A DNA stretch of 64,000 bases from Spirosoma arboris (GTDB taxonomy: Bacteria > Bacteroidota > Bacteroidia > Cytophagales > Spirosomataceae): assembly GCF_009754945.1 (NCBI RefSeq), contig NZ_WPIN01000017.1, positions 1-64,000 on the forward strand, given 5' to 3'. The number at the start of each line of letters is the position of its first letter. Positions within the stretch are counted from its first letter, which is position 1. This document shows, piece after piece, positions 35,043-43,682 of the stretch. Under the pieces are notes generated by a model, which did not search any database, was not told the origin of the DNA, and saw only the letters and a list, made by a program, of their open reading frames with translations. The position numbers and the translations under genes are program-made.

Positions 35043-35710
35043 TGTCTGCTCACATTCTTTTTGTTGAGGACGATGTTAACCTTGGGTTCGTAATTCGGGA
35101 TACGCTCGAAAACGTTCCTTTTCAAGTTACTCATTGCACCAATGGGCCTGATGCCTGGGCTACGTTTCAGGCGAAGTCGTTCGATCTATGTTTGCTGGAT
35201 GTGATGTTGCCCCAAAGCGACGGTTTTACATTGGCGCGGCAAATTCGTTCTGTCAATACCCAGGTCCCTATTTTATTTCTGAGTGCCCTAGCGAATAGGG
35301 ACGACCGCTTGCAGGGCCTACGCCTGGGAGCCGACGATTACCTGACAAAACCCTTCAGTATTGAAGAATTGATTTTAAAAATCAATGTTTTTCTCCGCCG
35401 AACGACTCCCGCTACCAACCGTCAGCAAATCAGTCATACGGTTCTCAATCGTCAGAATCTCACCCTCACGGTAAATGGAGAAACGCAGACCCTCACCCAT
35501 CGCGAAGCCGACGTAATCGCTTATTTCCTCGACCGACCCAACACACTCGTTCGACGCGAGGAACTACTGCGCGCTGTCTGGGGCGACGATGATTATTTTA
35601 TGGGACGTAGTCTCGATGTATTCATTTCCCGGCTCCGAAAACGAATTGCCCAGGACCCAACCATCCGAATAGAAAATGTTCACGGCGTAGGGTTCGTTTT
35701 GCGGCAGTAA
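35042..35710 (+). CDS. OmpR/PhoB-type response regulator
   Basis: A 222-residue regulator. The receiver domain (about 1-120) has the acidic pair Asp10/Asp11, phospho-acceptor Asp53 in LCLLDVMLP and Lys in YLTKPF. The winged-helix domain (about 128-220) has the LTHREADVIAYFL and RSLDVFISRLRKRI patterns. Its ATG overlaps the kinase stop codon. Cognate to that kinase. Confidence 0.95.
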   Translation: MSAHILFVEDDVNLGFVIRDTLENVPFQVTHCTNGPDAWATFQAKSFDLCLLDVMLPQSDGFTLARQIRSVNTQVPILFLSALANRDDRLQGLRLGADDYLTKPFSIEELILKINVFLRRTTPATNRQQISHTVLNRQNLTLTVNGETQTLTHREADVIAYFLDRPNTLVRREELLRAVWGDDDYFMGRSLDVFISRLRKRIAQDPTIRIENVHGVGFVLRQ

Positions 35711-35806
35711 TCTGCGAAGTTTGTGGGTTCAAAACCGCAGGATAAATGGTCTGGTGTGCAGGACCATCTATATCGTTTATTTTGCGCCCAACTCCGACAA
35801 GCGAAC

Positions 35807-36946
35807 ATGATTTTCAGATATTGTACCATTGCGTTAACTGCGCTATTCCTCACTTTTGGCTGCAAAACGGCTAAACTTCCAGCCAATACAACCAGTATAC
35901 CTACGGCGACAATTACTGAGGAGGGTTTTCTGAACTGCTTCGCAGCCGGAACTTCATTGAATGGGCAAGCTGTCTGGTGCGAAGCTTCAGCCGTGGTATT
36001 CGATGGTAAAAATCTGATCTTCGCCAACGATAAGGACATGCCTGCAGGCCAGAGTCCGGTATTTATGAAAACGCTCGCAACGCTGGCCGATTCGACCCAA
36101 TCACCGACGTATCTGACACAACCTACGTTTTCAGCTACTCGAAAATACGAAGACTTTGCCCAGACTCCAGATCGGAAATTCATCCTGCTAACCACCGCCT
36201 TCGACCGCGTAAAACCCGGTAGCCACGATTGGGATAGCTACAATACCATTCTTTACTGGCGAAGTGGTGATGAACAACATCCGCGTGTGCTGGCTCCTGA
36301 TGATACCAGTCGCAATTCAATGGCCTATCGTCATCAAATTGCACGGGTGTTGGCTACGAGTGAATTCCCCGGCGAAATCCCTTATTTCAAGATCGAAGGA
36401 CTGGCTGCCACCGATCGCCAGCTCTTATTTGGTATTCGGGAGGCAGGCAAATCGTACGAGAGCTTTACCTATCAGGCAAAAATTATTGGTGTGTCATATC
36501 GTATTGAAAAAAACGGCGATACCGAGCGAATTCGGTTACTAGACGACTGGAAACTCATCAACGATTTCGACATTGCTAAAGCCGATTCCACCTTACCGAA
36601 ACCACTCGCTCTGTCGAGCCTGGAATATGATCCATTTCAGAAACGGTTCTGGATGCTTACTTCTCAGGAAGCCAACGGGAAACTGGATGCTTACCTCTGG
36701 ACAGCCACATCAGATGAGTTATATGCCAACAAACCGTTCACACTCATTCGCGATACCAAGGGCCAGCCGGTACATACGCCCGGCCATAAAGCCGAAGATC
36801 TGACGCCGTTGGACGCTAATCGGCTCCTGCTTATCTCCGACGACGACCGCGCCCGCACAACCATTGGTTCACAAACACGGCAACCTAATCAGGCGGCCTA
36901 TACGATCCTTACTGTATCGAGCCAAAGAAATCGTATGTCCCAGTAA
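35807..36946 (+). CDS. Lipoprotein of unknown function, propeller-like
   Basis: A 379-residue protein with a lipoprotein signal (Cys19 in LTFGCKT). Its body has repeated beta units (EASAVVFDGKNLIFANDKD, KIEGLAATDRQLLFGIRE, LSSLEYDPFQKRFWMLTS, PGHKAEDLTPLDANRLLLISDDD). This suggests a beta-propeller like the phytase/esterase-like families; I cannot name it. ATG 35807 was chosen over a GTG at 35723 because it begins the signal peptide. Its 3' end overlaps the convergent hydrolase gene by 38 bp. Confidence 0.72.
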   Translation: MIFRYCTIALTALFLTFGCKTAKLPANTTSIPTATITEEGFLNCFAAGTSLNGQAVWCEASAVVFDGKNLIFANDKDMPAGQSPVFMKTLATLADSTQSPTYLTQPTFSATRKYEDFAQTPDRKFILLTTAFDRVKPGSHDWDSYNTILYWRSGDEQHPRVLAPDDTSRNSMAYRHQIARVLATSEFPGEIPYFKIEGLAATDRQLLFGIREAGKSYESFTYQAKIIGVSYRIEKNGDTERIRLLDDWKLINDFDIAKADSTLPKPLALSSLEYDPFQKRFWMLTSQEANGKLDAYLWTATSDELYANKPFTLIRDTKGQPVHTPGHKAEDLTPLDANRLLLISDDDRARTTIGSQTRQPNQAAYTILTVSSQRNRMSQ

Positions 36947-38108
36947 TGAAGCCGATGATTCCTGTCTCGTGCGTAGCCCCTTTGATTGGAATCAGGGTTA
37001 CGTTCGCGGCTCCCCGTTTTTGCATCGCGTCGTAGGCATTCTGAGAATTCAGGAATGACACGATCTCATCGGCATCTCCATGATAAAGCCGGGTTGGCGT
37101 AACGGGTTTCCAGTCATGAATATCATTGTCCTGAACAGCAACCAGAAAAGCTTTATCGGTGCCGTCGTTGATGCCTTGCTTGAAGCTATCCGAAAAGGCT
37201 TGATTGAGGCTTACGTTAATAGAAGCACCTAGGCCCTGCGTCGTAAGTTGAGTAGTATAGGGCTCTTTGAAGTAGGCAGACGCGGGTCGATTCAGCTTAT
37301 AAATCCGATCGTAGGTTTGTAATACCCAGATATAAAGCCGATTGATATAATCGACGCCACTCGTTTTTTCGTTGATGATTTGCTTCATGAAAGCCGGTTT
37401 ATCGTAAGCACCAGCCCCGCAACTCGACGCTACCAGATTAAATTCATTGCTGGTTTCTTCCTCTATTTTCTTCTGTAGCGATAAGGTCGCATATCCCCCT
37501 TCTGAATAACCAGCAATGAACAGGCGTTTGTCCCAATTGGTACCCTGGTCGCTCAGAAAATCGCGGGTGGCGCGTAGCATATCGAGCGAAGCTGTAGCTA
37601 AGCCATTGCGTTGCTCATAGGTATGCGGCAGGTCTTTTGAGGCCCCATAGCCAATATAGTCCGGAGCGGCAATGATATAACCCTGGGAGGCAAACACGGA
37701 CCCAAACGAATAGGCCTCGCTGCCCGTACCGAAATTCGATGGCGCATCATTCTCACTCGTAATGGTTCCGTGCTGCATACTCAACAGGGGTACCGCCGTT
37801 GTAACAGTTGGAATAATGAGCGCACCAGACGCCTTAATTGAAGTACCATCCGTATTCGTCGTGGTGTATTCTAACCGATACGCTTTAATACCGTAACGGA
37901 TAAACAACTGAAGTGCTGTATTCGCACCACTAAACCGACTACGGAGTTGATCTGTCGTATACTCCCCAATCAGCGTACTCTTGACTAAAGTCCGGGGCAC
38001 AACAGGGACAACAGAATCGCCATTCCCCGATGTTTTACAACCCACCGGTGCAACAAGCAGCATGCCTCCGATAAGCAGTAGCGCAACGAATGATTTGATT
38101 GTTAACAT
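36909..38108 (-). CDS. Lipoprotein alpha/beta hydrolase (secretory-lipase-like)
   Basis: A 399-residue hydrolase with a lipoprotein signal (Cys24 in APVGCKTSG). It has the nucleophile elbow GYSEGGYATL, an acid in LYHGDADEIVSF and a base in KGATHETG, the triad order Ser-Asp-His. The oxyanion segment is MQHGTIT and the cap region lies near 215-285. The layout resembles secretory lipases and related esterases. Extracytoplasmic ester hydrolysis is likely; the substrate is unknown. It overlaps the preceding convergent gene by 38 bp. Confidence 0.85.
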   Translation of the reverse strand: MLTIKSFVALLLIGGMLLVAPVGCKTSGNGDSVVPVVPRTLVKSTLIGEYTTDQLRSRFSGANTALQLFIRYGIKAYRLEYTTTNTDGTSIKASGALIIPTVTTAVPLLSMQHGTITSENDAPSNFGTGSEAYSFGSVFASQGYIIAAPDYIGYGASKDLPHTYEQRNGLATASLDMLRATRDFLSDQGTNWDKRLFIAGYSEGGYATLSLQKKIEEETSNEFNLVASSCGAGAYDKPAFMKQIINEKTSGVDYINRLYIWVLQTYDRIYKLNRPASAYFKEPYTTQLTTQGLGASINVSLNQAFSDSFKQGINDGTDKAFLVAVQDNDIHDWKPVTPTRLYHGDADEIVSFLNSQNAYDAMQKRGAANVTLIPIKGATHETGIIGFITGTYDFFGSIQ

Positions 38109-38546
38109 GTAATTCGATAAGACAATGGATAAGTTACCATTCTAACGTTTATAAAGACATTTTCGTTTGTCTACCGTCTTCAACATAAGGGAAATATACT
38201 CTAATTAATCAACTGGATATAAGCCACTTATACACAATCTCAACTACACTTCTTAGTAGTGATACGTTAAAATGATAACCGGATAAGTGTCATTAGATTT
38301 CCCCAATCAATGAAGTTTCCCATTTCTGTAGAACCCATTCCACAACAATAGGCATCTTGCTTCCCGATTACTCTATCAAATTAGTTGTCTTAAAAATTAT
38401 TTACATTAATTCCTGACAATCCTTTCATTATTTAATCAACTAACTATCAAATAGTTAATCTAACAATAAGGCCATCATTTTATATACTCACTTAAACTGG
38501 TACAGGGTTTGGGTATCTATAGGCAATACCAAATATTCACAACGCT
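38109..38546. other. 438-bp AT-rich intergenic region upstream of the OmpA gene
   Basis: No open frame of note. It holds the palindrome TAACTATCAAATAGTTA (38441-38457), described separately. A weak promoter-like stretch (GGGTTTGGGTATCTATAGG) lies about 45 bp before the OmpA start. Otherwise I see nothing. Confidence 0.6.
38441..38457. promoter_or_regulatory. Palindrome TAACTAT-CAA-ATAGTTA upstream of OmpA gene
   Basis: Perfect 7-bp arms with a 3-bp spacer, 90 bp before the OmpA start codon. It differs at only two of 17 positions from 46266-46282 upstream of the PorT-like gene, and shares AACTATCAA with 49699-49722 upstream of the lmo0937 gene. Candidate operator. Confidence 0.45.
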
Positions 38547-39251
38547 ATGAATTATCAATGGAAATCAGTCGGAACGAAGTCGCTTGCGCTTCTGATGACT
38601 GTTAGCCTTTTGACAGGTAATCTGTCAATTGCTCAGAAAAAGAATTTGAACAAAACCCAAAAGGGAGCTATAGTTGGTGCCAGTGGTGGAGCCGTATTAG
38701 GCGCAATGCTTGGTAAAACAAAAGGCAATACAGCACTGGGAGCTATTTTGGGCGCAACAGTTGGTGGAGCAGCCGGCGCTGTAATCGGTCGGCGAATGGA
38801 CAAACGGGCTGAAGAAATTAAACGCCAAATGCCCGATGCTCAGGTAGAACGAGTTGGAGAAGGTATTAAAGTTAGTCTGGGTTCTGACATCCTGTTCGAC
38901 ACAGACTCTTATGCCTTGAAATCGTCCACTCGGCAACAGCTGATCAACTTCTCACAAACCCTAAATAAAGAAGAAGATACCGACATTCTTGTCGAGGGAC
39001 ACGCAGATGCTACAGGTTCGGCAGAACATAATCTAGCTTTATCTAAGCAACGTGCCGATGCCGTTGCCAGCTTCCTGGAACGTCAGGGTGTGAAAACGTC
39101 TCGTGTTGATGAGAAAGGCTACGGTGAAGCACAGCCAATTGCCGATAATGCTACAGCAGCTGGCCGTCAAAAAAACCGTAGAGTCGATATAGCCGTATTT
39201 GCTAATAAACAAATGCAAAAGGATGCTAAAAATGGCAAACTAGGGGAGTAA
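38547..39251 (+). CDS. OmpA-family protein with glycine zipper
   Basis: A 234-residue envelope protein. It has a signal peptide (about 1-29), a glycine-zipper segment (about 40-82, GAIVGASGGAVLGAMLG and GAILGATVGGAAGAVIG), then an OmpA peptidoglycan-binding domain (about 110-222). That domain has VEGHADATGSAEHNLALS and QKNRRVDIAVF with the diaminopimelate-contacting Asp and Arg. This architecture is common in envelope-stress proteins. Confidence 0.93.
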   Translation: MNYQWKSVGTKSLALLMTVSLLTGNLSIAQKKNLNKTQKGAIVGASGGAVLGAMLGKTKGNTALGAILGATVGGAAGAVIGRRMDKRAEEIKRQMPDAQVERVGEGIKVSLGSDILFDTDSYALKSSTRQQLINFSQTLNKEEDTDILVEGHADATGSAEHNLALSKQRADAVASFLERQGVKTSRVDEKGYGEAQPIADNATAAGRQKNRRVDIAVFANKQMQKDAKNGKLGE

Positions 39252-39259
39252 AGACCGTT

Positions 39260-39292
39260 CAGTTGGTTAAGCAAACTATGCTTAACCAACTG
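39260..39292 (+). terminator. Hairpin after the OmpA gene
   Basis: CAGTTGGTTAAGCA (39260-39273) and TGCTTAACCAACTG (39279-39292) form a perfect 14-bp stem with a 5-nt loop, 8 bp after the OmpA stop codon. A broken T-rich stretch (ATTTCTTCCTCTTC) follows. Confidence 0.65.
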
Positions 39293-39329
39293 ATTTCTTC
39301 CTCTTCACCCCATTACCTAATTATATACC

Positions 39330-39579
39330 ATGAATAGTCCCACAAACGGCAACGAATTGAGTTGGTTAAGTTGGGGCTACAAGGGCAGAGCTGAAGGTAG
39401 GATCGTCGAAGTTCACCAAGAAGATAATGAACTGTTCAAGGTACTATCGTCAACGCCCAGGCTCTGCCGATGATTACATGCTTATGAAAGGGCATGATCT
39501 TACCAAAAAGCAATTACTGATTACTATACTTTCTGATTTGCTCAACTCGAAACGTTATGAACTTTTCCATCCTAATTAA
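39330..39579 (+). pseudogene. Frameshifted small gene, possibly DUF2945/Tudor-like
   Basis: ATG 39330 opens a 47-codon frame with LSWLSWGYKGRAEGRIVEVH, which resembles the start of hypervirulence-associated Tudor-like (DUF2945) proteins. It is cut by TGA at 39471. A +1 frame from about 39439 continues with RYYRQRPGSADDYMLMKGHD and LTKKQ, resembling the C-terminal end of that family, and stops at 39579. One indel near 39430-39440 would join them. Assignment is tentative; it could also be programmed frameshifting or a sequencing error. Confidence 0.35.
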
Positions 39580-39600
39580 CACAACAAATCCAACAACGTT

Positions 39601-40056
39601 ATGAATGTAAAAGTAACCCGAGGTGAAATCCTCGATCAACTAAGCCAACTGTTGACCCTCAGCCATGATGCCGAAAAAGGCTATCAGGAAGCGTCTGAGA
39701 ATGTAGACGATAAGGAATTAAAAACACTGCTCCTGGCGCAGTCACGCCAGCGGGCTGAGTTTGCACAGGAATTGGATCGTGAGATACGGACACTGGGTGG
39801 AGAACCCGATAATGGCACCAGCATAGCCGCTGATTTACACCGTGCCTGGATTAACATCAAATCAACGTTTTCCACCAATGATGATAAAGCTGTTGTACAG
39901 GAATGCCATAGGGGAGATCAGGAAGCCCTGAATACCTATAACTCCGTACTTCAGGAAACAGACTTAGCAGCCAGTACGCGCGAGTTGCTGCTTCGCCAGA
40001 AGCAGAGTATCGACTCGGCCAATTCAACAATGGCTCGTCTGGCCTTGGTAGTGTAG
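39601..40056 (+). CDS. PA2169-family four-helix-bundle protein (DUF2383)
   Basis: A 151-residue all-helical protein of the ferritin-like PA2169/DUF2383 class. Conserved patterns are DAEKGYQEASENVDDKELK, QRAEFAQELDREIRTLGGEP and DQEALNTYNSVLQ. The role is unknown, but the family is often found among general-stress genes, as here. A strong terminator follows. Confidence 0.88.
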   Translation: MNVKVTRGEILDQLSQLLTLSHDAEKGYQEASENVDDKELKTLLLAQSRQRAEFAQELDREIRTLGGEPDNGTSIAADLHRAWINIKSTFSTNDDKAVVQECHRGDQEALNTYNSVLQETDLAASTRELLLRQKQSIDSANSTMARLALVV

Positions 40057-40072
40057 TGAATGGTGGGATTGG

Positions 40073-40104
40073 AAAGCCTGCTCCCATTGGGGGTAGGCTT
40101 TTTT
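40073..40104 (+). terminator. Factor-independent terminator
   Basis: AAAGCCTGCTCCCA pairs with GGGGGTAGGCTTTT, followed by T residues to 40104. It lies 17 bp after the PA2169 stop codon. Confidence 0.85.
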
Positions 40105-40189
40105 GTGTCCTTTCCTCATTAAAACATTCGTATCCTACAGGGTGTTAATTTACCAAAGTGAACCTACGTATTCCTACACAAAACACGTT

Positions 40190-42319
40190 ATGAGTAAACA
40201 GTCTAATGCAAATTCGTTTTCTGAATCAATCCAATCCAAACCAGGTAAACCTTATCCACTGGGTGCCACGTATGATGGCCAGGGTGTTAACTTCACCCTG
40301 TTCAGCGAAAACGCCACCGCCGTTTATCTATGTCTTTACGACTCCGCTGATCCCAGTCACGAAACCGCTCGAATCCCGCTTGCAGAGCGCACAGACTTAG
40401 TCTGGCATATTTATCTCGATGGGTTGCAGCCCGGTCAACTCTATGGTTTTCGGGTTGATGGTTCTTATGAACCACAGGCAGGTCATTTTTTTAATCCGAA
40501 CAAGCTCCTGCTTGATCCCTATGCCAAGGCCATCAATGCACCGGTTAACCACCAGGATTCCTGGCTGGCCTACGATTATAAAAAACCAACATCGAGTGAA
40601 GACGGTTCTGACGAGTATTTAGTGATGAGTCAGGAAGATAGTGGCCCTACCATGCCCAAAAGCGTGGTTGTCGATACCGCTTTCGATTGGGAAGATGATA
40701 CCGCTCCAGCAATCCCATTACATCGTTCCATTATTTACGAAATGCATGTAAAGGGGTTAACGCATCTCCATCCAACCATCGATGAAGCCATTCGGGGTAC
40801 GTATGCTGGATTAGGTACACCAGAAGTAACGGATTATCTCAAGAAACTAGGTGTTACAGCCGTAGAGCTTTTGCCCGTTCATCAATTTACAGACGAAAGT
40901 TACTGGGGCTATAATAGCATCGGTTTCTTCGCTCCCCAAAACACCTATTCATCATCCGGGATGGCGGGCCAACAGGTTGTTGAATTCAAGCAGATGGTCA
41001 AGAACCTGCACAAGGCAGGTATTGAGGTGATTCTGGATGTTGTCTATAACCACACTGCCGAAGGCAACCAATTAGGGCCTTTACTCTCGTTTAAGGGCAT
41101 TGACAATCGAATTTATTATCATCAGGTTGGCGATAGTCCTGAATATTACATGGACTATACCGGCACGGGTAATACGTTTAACCTGAGTCATCCGCGCGTA
41201 TTGCAGTTGGTTATGGATAGCCTGCGCTATTGGGTAACGGACATGCACGTCGATGGTTTCCGGTTCGATTTAGCCTCGGCCTTGATTCGTACCGACGAAG
41301 AGTTTGGCAGCGTCTCGTCATTCCTGGATACAGTAGCGCAAGACCCGATTCTGGCGCAGGTAAAACTTATTGCCGAACCCTGGGATATACAATCGTATCA
41401 TGTGGGTGGTTTTCCCGTACGCTGGTCTGAGTGGAATGGAAAGTATCGGGATACGCTTCGGGGCTTCTGGAAAGGCGACGATGGCAAGGCCGCTGAAACA
41501 GCTACTCGTTTACTAGGCAGCCCTGATTTATATGCCGCTGATGGTCGATCGCCAGGCAATAGCGTCAATCTGATCACGGCTCACGATGGTTTCACACTCA
41601 ATGACCTGGTCAGTTATAACGACAAACACAATGAAGCTAATGGCGAAGATAACCGCGATGGCTCCAACGATAATATGAGTTGGAACTGTGGAGCCGAAGG
41701 CCCAACCGATGATCCGGCCATTAATGACCTTCGCGAGCGTCAGAAACGTAATTTTCTGGCAACAATGCTACTCAGCCAGGGGACGCCCATGATCGTGATG
41801 GGCGATGAGTGTGGTCGAACCCAGCATGGCAACAATAATGGCTACAATCAGGATAGTGAGATTAGCTGGATGGATTGGCACTGGAACGAGAAGCAACAAG
41901 CCTTGTTTGAGTTTACAAGCCAACTTACAGCCCTCCGTCAGGCGATTCCCCTTTTGAGTCGACGCCGTTTTTTTGGTAGCGAACAAGTAGCCTATCTGCT
42001 TGCAGATGGGGGGGAAATGACGGCTGATGACCTTAACAACCCCAATACACACTGTCTGGCTCTTTTCATTGATGGCCTCCGCGTATCGGAACAAACCGAA
42101 GACGGTCAGGATATTGGCGATGAACAGCTAATCTGGATTTTGAATGCCTACTGGGAAGATATTCCGTTTATGCTCCCGAAAATTGGCCGGAAAAGCTCAT
42201 CCTGGGAAGTTGTCGTCGATACGTTTGCCGGGCAAGTCAATCCTAACAGTACGCCAACGCAAGGAGGTAAGCCCTTCACGGTACCGGCTCGTTCATCGAT
42301 ACTCCTGCGACTGAAATAA
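40190..42319 (+). CDS. glgX: Glycogen debranching protein
   Basis: A 709-residue GH13 isoamylase-type debranching enzyme that removes alpha-1,6 branches from glycogen limit dextrins. It has an N-terminal CBM48 domain (about 18-115, YPLGATYDGQGVNFTLFSE) and the catalytic barrel with EVILDVVYNHTAEG (region I), GFRFDLAS (nucleophile Asp, region II), IAEPWD (acid Glu, region III) and LITAHDGFT (region IV). An in-frame upstream ATG at 40103 was rejected because it falls in the terminator; MSKQSNANS at 40190 is the likely start. No other glycogen gene is nearby; glgX isolated among stress genes suggests reserve mobilisation under stress (inference). Confidence 0.95.
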   Translation: MSKQSNANSFSESIQSKPGKPYPLGATYDGQGVNFTLFSENATAVYLCLYDSADPSHETARIPLAERTDLVWHIYLDGLQPGQLYGFRVDGSYEPQAGHFFNPNKLLLDPYAKAINAPVNHQDSWLAYDYKKPTSSEDGSDEYLVMSQEDSGPTMPKSVVVDTAFDWEDDTAPAIPLHRSIIYEMHVKGLTHLHPTIDEAIRGTYAGLGTPEVTDYLKKLGVTAVELLPVHQFTDESYWGYNSIGFFAPQNTYSSSGMAGQQVVEFKQMVKNLHKAGIEVILDVVYNHTAEGNQLGPLLSFKGIDNRIYYHQVGDSPEYYMDYTGTGNTFNLSHPRVLQLVMDSLRYWVTDMHVDGFRFDLASALIRTDEEFGSVSSFLDTVAQDPILAQVKLIAEPWDIQSYHVGGFPVRWSEWNGKYRDTLRGFWKGDDGKAAETATRLLGSPDLYAADGRSPGNSVNLITAHDGFTLNDLVSYNDKHNEANGEDNRDGSNDNMSWNCGAEGPTDDPAINDLRERQKRNFLATMLLSQGTPMIVMGDECGRTQHGNNNGYNQDSEISWMDWHWNEKQQALFEFTSQLTALRQAIPLLSRRRFFGSEQVAYLLADGGEMTADDLNNPNTHCLALFIDGLRVSEQTEDGQDIGDEQLIWILNAYWEDIPFMLPKIGRKSSSWEVVVDTFAGQVNPNSTPTQGGKPFTVPARSSILLRLK

Positions 42320-42323
42320 TCAT

Positions 42324-42409
42324 AATGCGTGAATGTGCAAATGAGTGACTGAATGAATAGGTTTTGCGACAGCTATTCACTCAATCACTCATTTGCACAT
42401 TCACGCATT
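42324..42409. repeat. 37-bp inverted repeat between convergent glgX and PNPOx-like genes
   Basis: The arms 42324-42360 and 42373-42409 match over 37 nt with two mismatches that still allow G-U pairs. Words include GTGAATGTGCAAATGAGTGA. The right arm ends inside the stop codon of the PNPOx-like gene. Confidence 0.88.
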
Positions 42410-42914
42410 AATTATTGTAAACTTTTTCGTTCTCGCCCATTTTTGGTGGATTACCGGTAATAACAGCCGTTGCCTGCTGAATTAGTCGAATCATCCGGCT
42501 ATCGCTGGCACTCCAGTATTCGGCCATATCGATATGGACTCTCAACAATGTTAACTCCGGATCATCTTTTCCATCTGGAAACCAGGCTTTTGCCTGAGGA
42601 TTCCAGAGTTCGTTTATTCTAATTTTATCGGCAAATTCCTGTGCGTGGCCCGATACCGACACATAATCTGCATTGCTAACAGACGCAAACGCCAGATTCA
42701 CACGATGGTCATTATGATCGATTTGGTCCACCTTAGGGGATGATCGCTTCGTAAAAAACCAGATTGTCCCATCTCCATCTACCTCCAGAGCAGCCATCGG
42801 TCGACTGACTAAATTACCCTGCTCATCAACGGTAGTCATCATCGCGATACGAATGTCTTCGATCATCTCGCGAACTTTTTCTAAGGGTTTGTTAACCTGT
42901 TCTTTAGTTTCCAT
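42408..42914 (-). CDS. Pyridoxamine 5'-phosphate oxidase family protein (general stress protein 26 type)
   Basis: A 168-residue split-barrel flavin-binding-type protein. It has IRIAMMTTVDEQGNLVSRPM at the start of the barrel, IWFFTKRSSPKVDQI, and the late block LRVHIDMAEYWSA. These match the GSP26-like PNPOx branch, not the vitamin B6 enzyme. Flavin or deazaflavin binding is expected; the reaction is unknown. It lies in the stress-type gene group. Confidence 0.87.
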   Translation of the reverse strand: METKEQVNKPLEKVREMIEDIRIAMMTTVDEQGNLVSRPMAALEVDGDGTIWFFTKRSSPKVDQIDHNDHRVNLAFASVSNADYVSVSGHAQEFADKIRINELWNPQAKAWFPDGKDDPELTLLRVHIDMAEYWSASDSRMIRLIQQATAVITGNPPKMGENEKVYNN

Positions 42915-42943
42915 AACGTTGAAATATAAAAGTAATAAATGAG

Positions 42944-42994
42944 TAAGTGGTAAGTAATAAGTGAGTTTATTCCCATCTTACTGCTTACCACTTA
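42944..42994. repeat. Inverted repeat with TAAGTGGTAAG arms
   Basis: TAAGTGGTAAG (42944-42954) pairs with CTTACCACTTA (42984-42994), with weaker pairing on both sides. It lies in the gap between two co-directional genes and shares AAGTGGTAAG with the hairpin at 47241. Confidence 0.75.
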
Positions 42995-43018
42995 CCTGCT
43001 TAATTAGCTGATTCTTAC

Positions 43019-43435
43019 TTAATTATAAAGTGTTTCGCGCAGATCAATACCATAAAACAAAGAAGCTGGTGTAACCGCCGGGTTTTGAGCTTCTCTATCG
43101 GTCTGATGGCCCATATCGATGATAGTAACACAGCTGCAAATCGTTTGCTGGCATATAGCATAAATCTGGCGACTGCGATCTGTATCAAACTGACTTACTT
43201 CCTGCGAACATTTTTCACACACTTCGATACATGCTTTTGCCAGTAATCGTGCGTTTTCGGAACCACGAACGTATAGCATGGCTAGATTACGGCACATATC
43301 GGCACAATCCAGATTGAGGAAAATACTGCGATAGCGAGCTTCGATGTCTTCTGCATTGGAACATTCTGTGGCAAACTCATTACAAAGAGTTGCACAACTT
43401 GTTAACGAATCGTAAATATTTTTCTTCCAGATCAT
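43019..43435 (-). CDS. Four-helix bundle copper-binding-type protein (DUF326)
   Basis: A 138-residue Cys-rich protein. Cys pairs recur along the helices: SCATLCNEFATEC, DCADMCRNL, ACIEVCEKC and ICQQTICSC, about eleven Cys in all. This is the pattern of DUF326 and cytosolic copper-storage-like bundles. Metal storage or buffering is likely. A longer frame starts at 43552, but ATG 43435 (MIWKKNIYDSL) begins the family domain, and the extension overlaps the upstream gene. Confidence 0.85.
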   Translation of the reverse strand: MIWKKNIYDSLTSCATLCNEFATECSNAEDIEARYRSIFLNLDCADMCRNLAMLYVRGSENARLLAKACIEVCEKCSQEVSQFDTDRSRQIYAICQQTICSCVTIIDMGHQTDREAQNPAVTPASLFYGIDLRETLYN

Positions 43436-43469
43436 AGCAAATGGCAGCTTTAAGTTATATGAAACGTAG

Positions 43470-43682
43470 TTAGGCGTAAGGTTGCATAGTTTTACTGGAC
43501 CACTCCCGATTGGCGCCTTCATAGCGTGCCCATCGGCGGGCCTCCTCAACACTCATCATGATAATGTGTTGCTTATCTAACTGCCCTTGTTCAATCAGTT
43601 GATTCGCAATCTCAATTGCCTTTGCCCGAGTACTCGGGTTTAATGACCGCATGGCCGCCGGAAAATGAGTTATAGACCACAT
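43470..43682 (-). CDS. Small conserved helical protein (70 aa)
   Basis: A 70-residue protein with HFPAAMRSLNPSTRAKAIEIAN, then QLIEQGQLDKQHIIMMSVEEARRWA. I recall this pattern (YPxxM...KAIEIAN...A..WA) from a widespread family of small proteins of unknown function in Bacteroidota, often near stress genes. There are no membrane helices. It is 34 bp upstream of the DUF326 gene. The palindrome TATCTAGTAGATA (43700-43712) stands 18 bp before its start. Confidence 0.72.
   Translation of the reverse strand: MWSITHFPAAMRSLNPSTRAKAIEIANQLIEQGQLDKQHIIMMSVEEARRWARYEGANREWSSKTMQPYA

Larger units (their letters stand above)
39252..39600. other. 349-bp region with terminator and broken gene
   Basis: Between the OmpA and PA2169 genes there is a 14-bp hairpin (39260-39292) and a frameshifted small gene (39330-39579). 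Nothing else is visible. Confidence 0.6.

Noticed and set aside
43019..43552. Longer N terminus for the DUF326 protein
   Set aside because: The extra 39 codons overlap the neighbouring 70-residue gene and lack the Cys/helix pattern; ATG 43435 fits the family.
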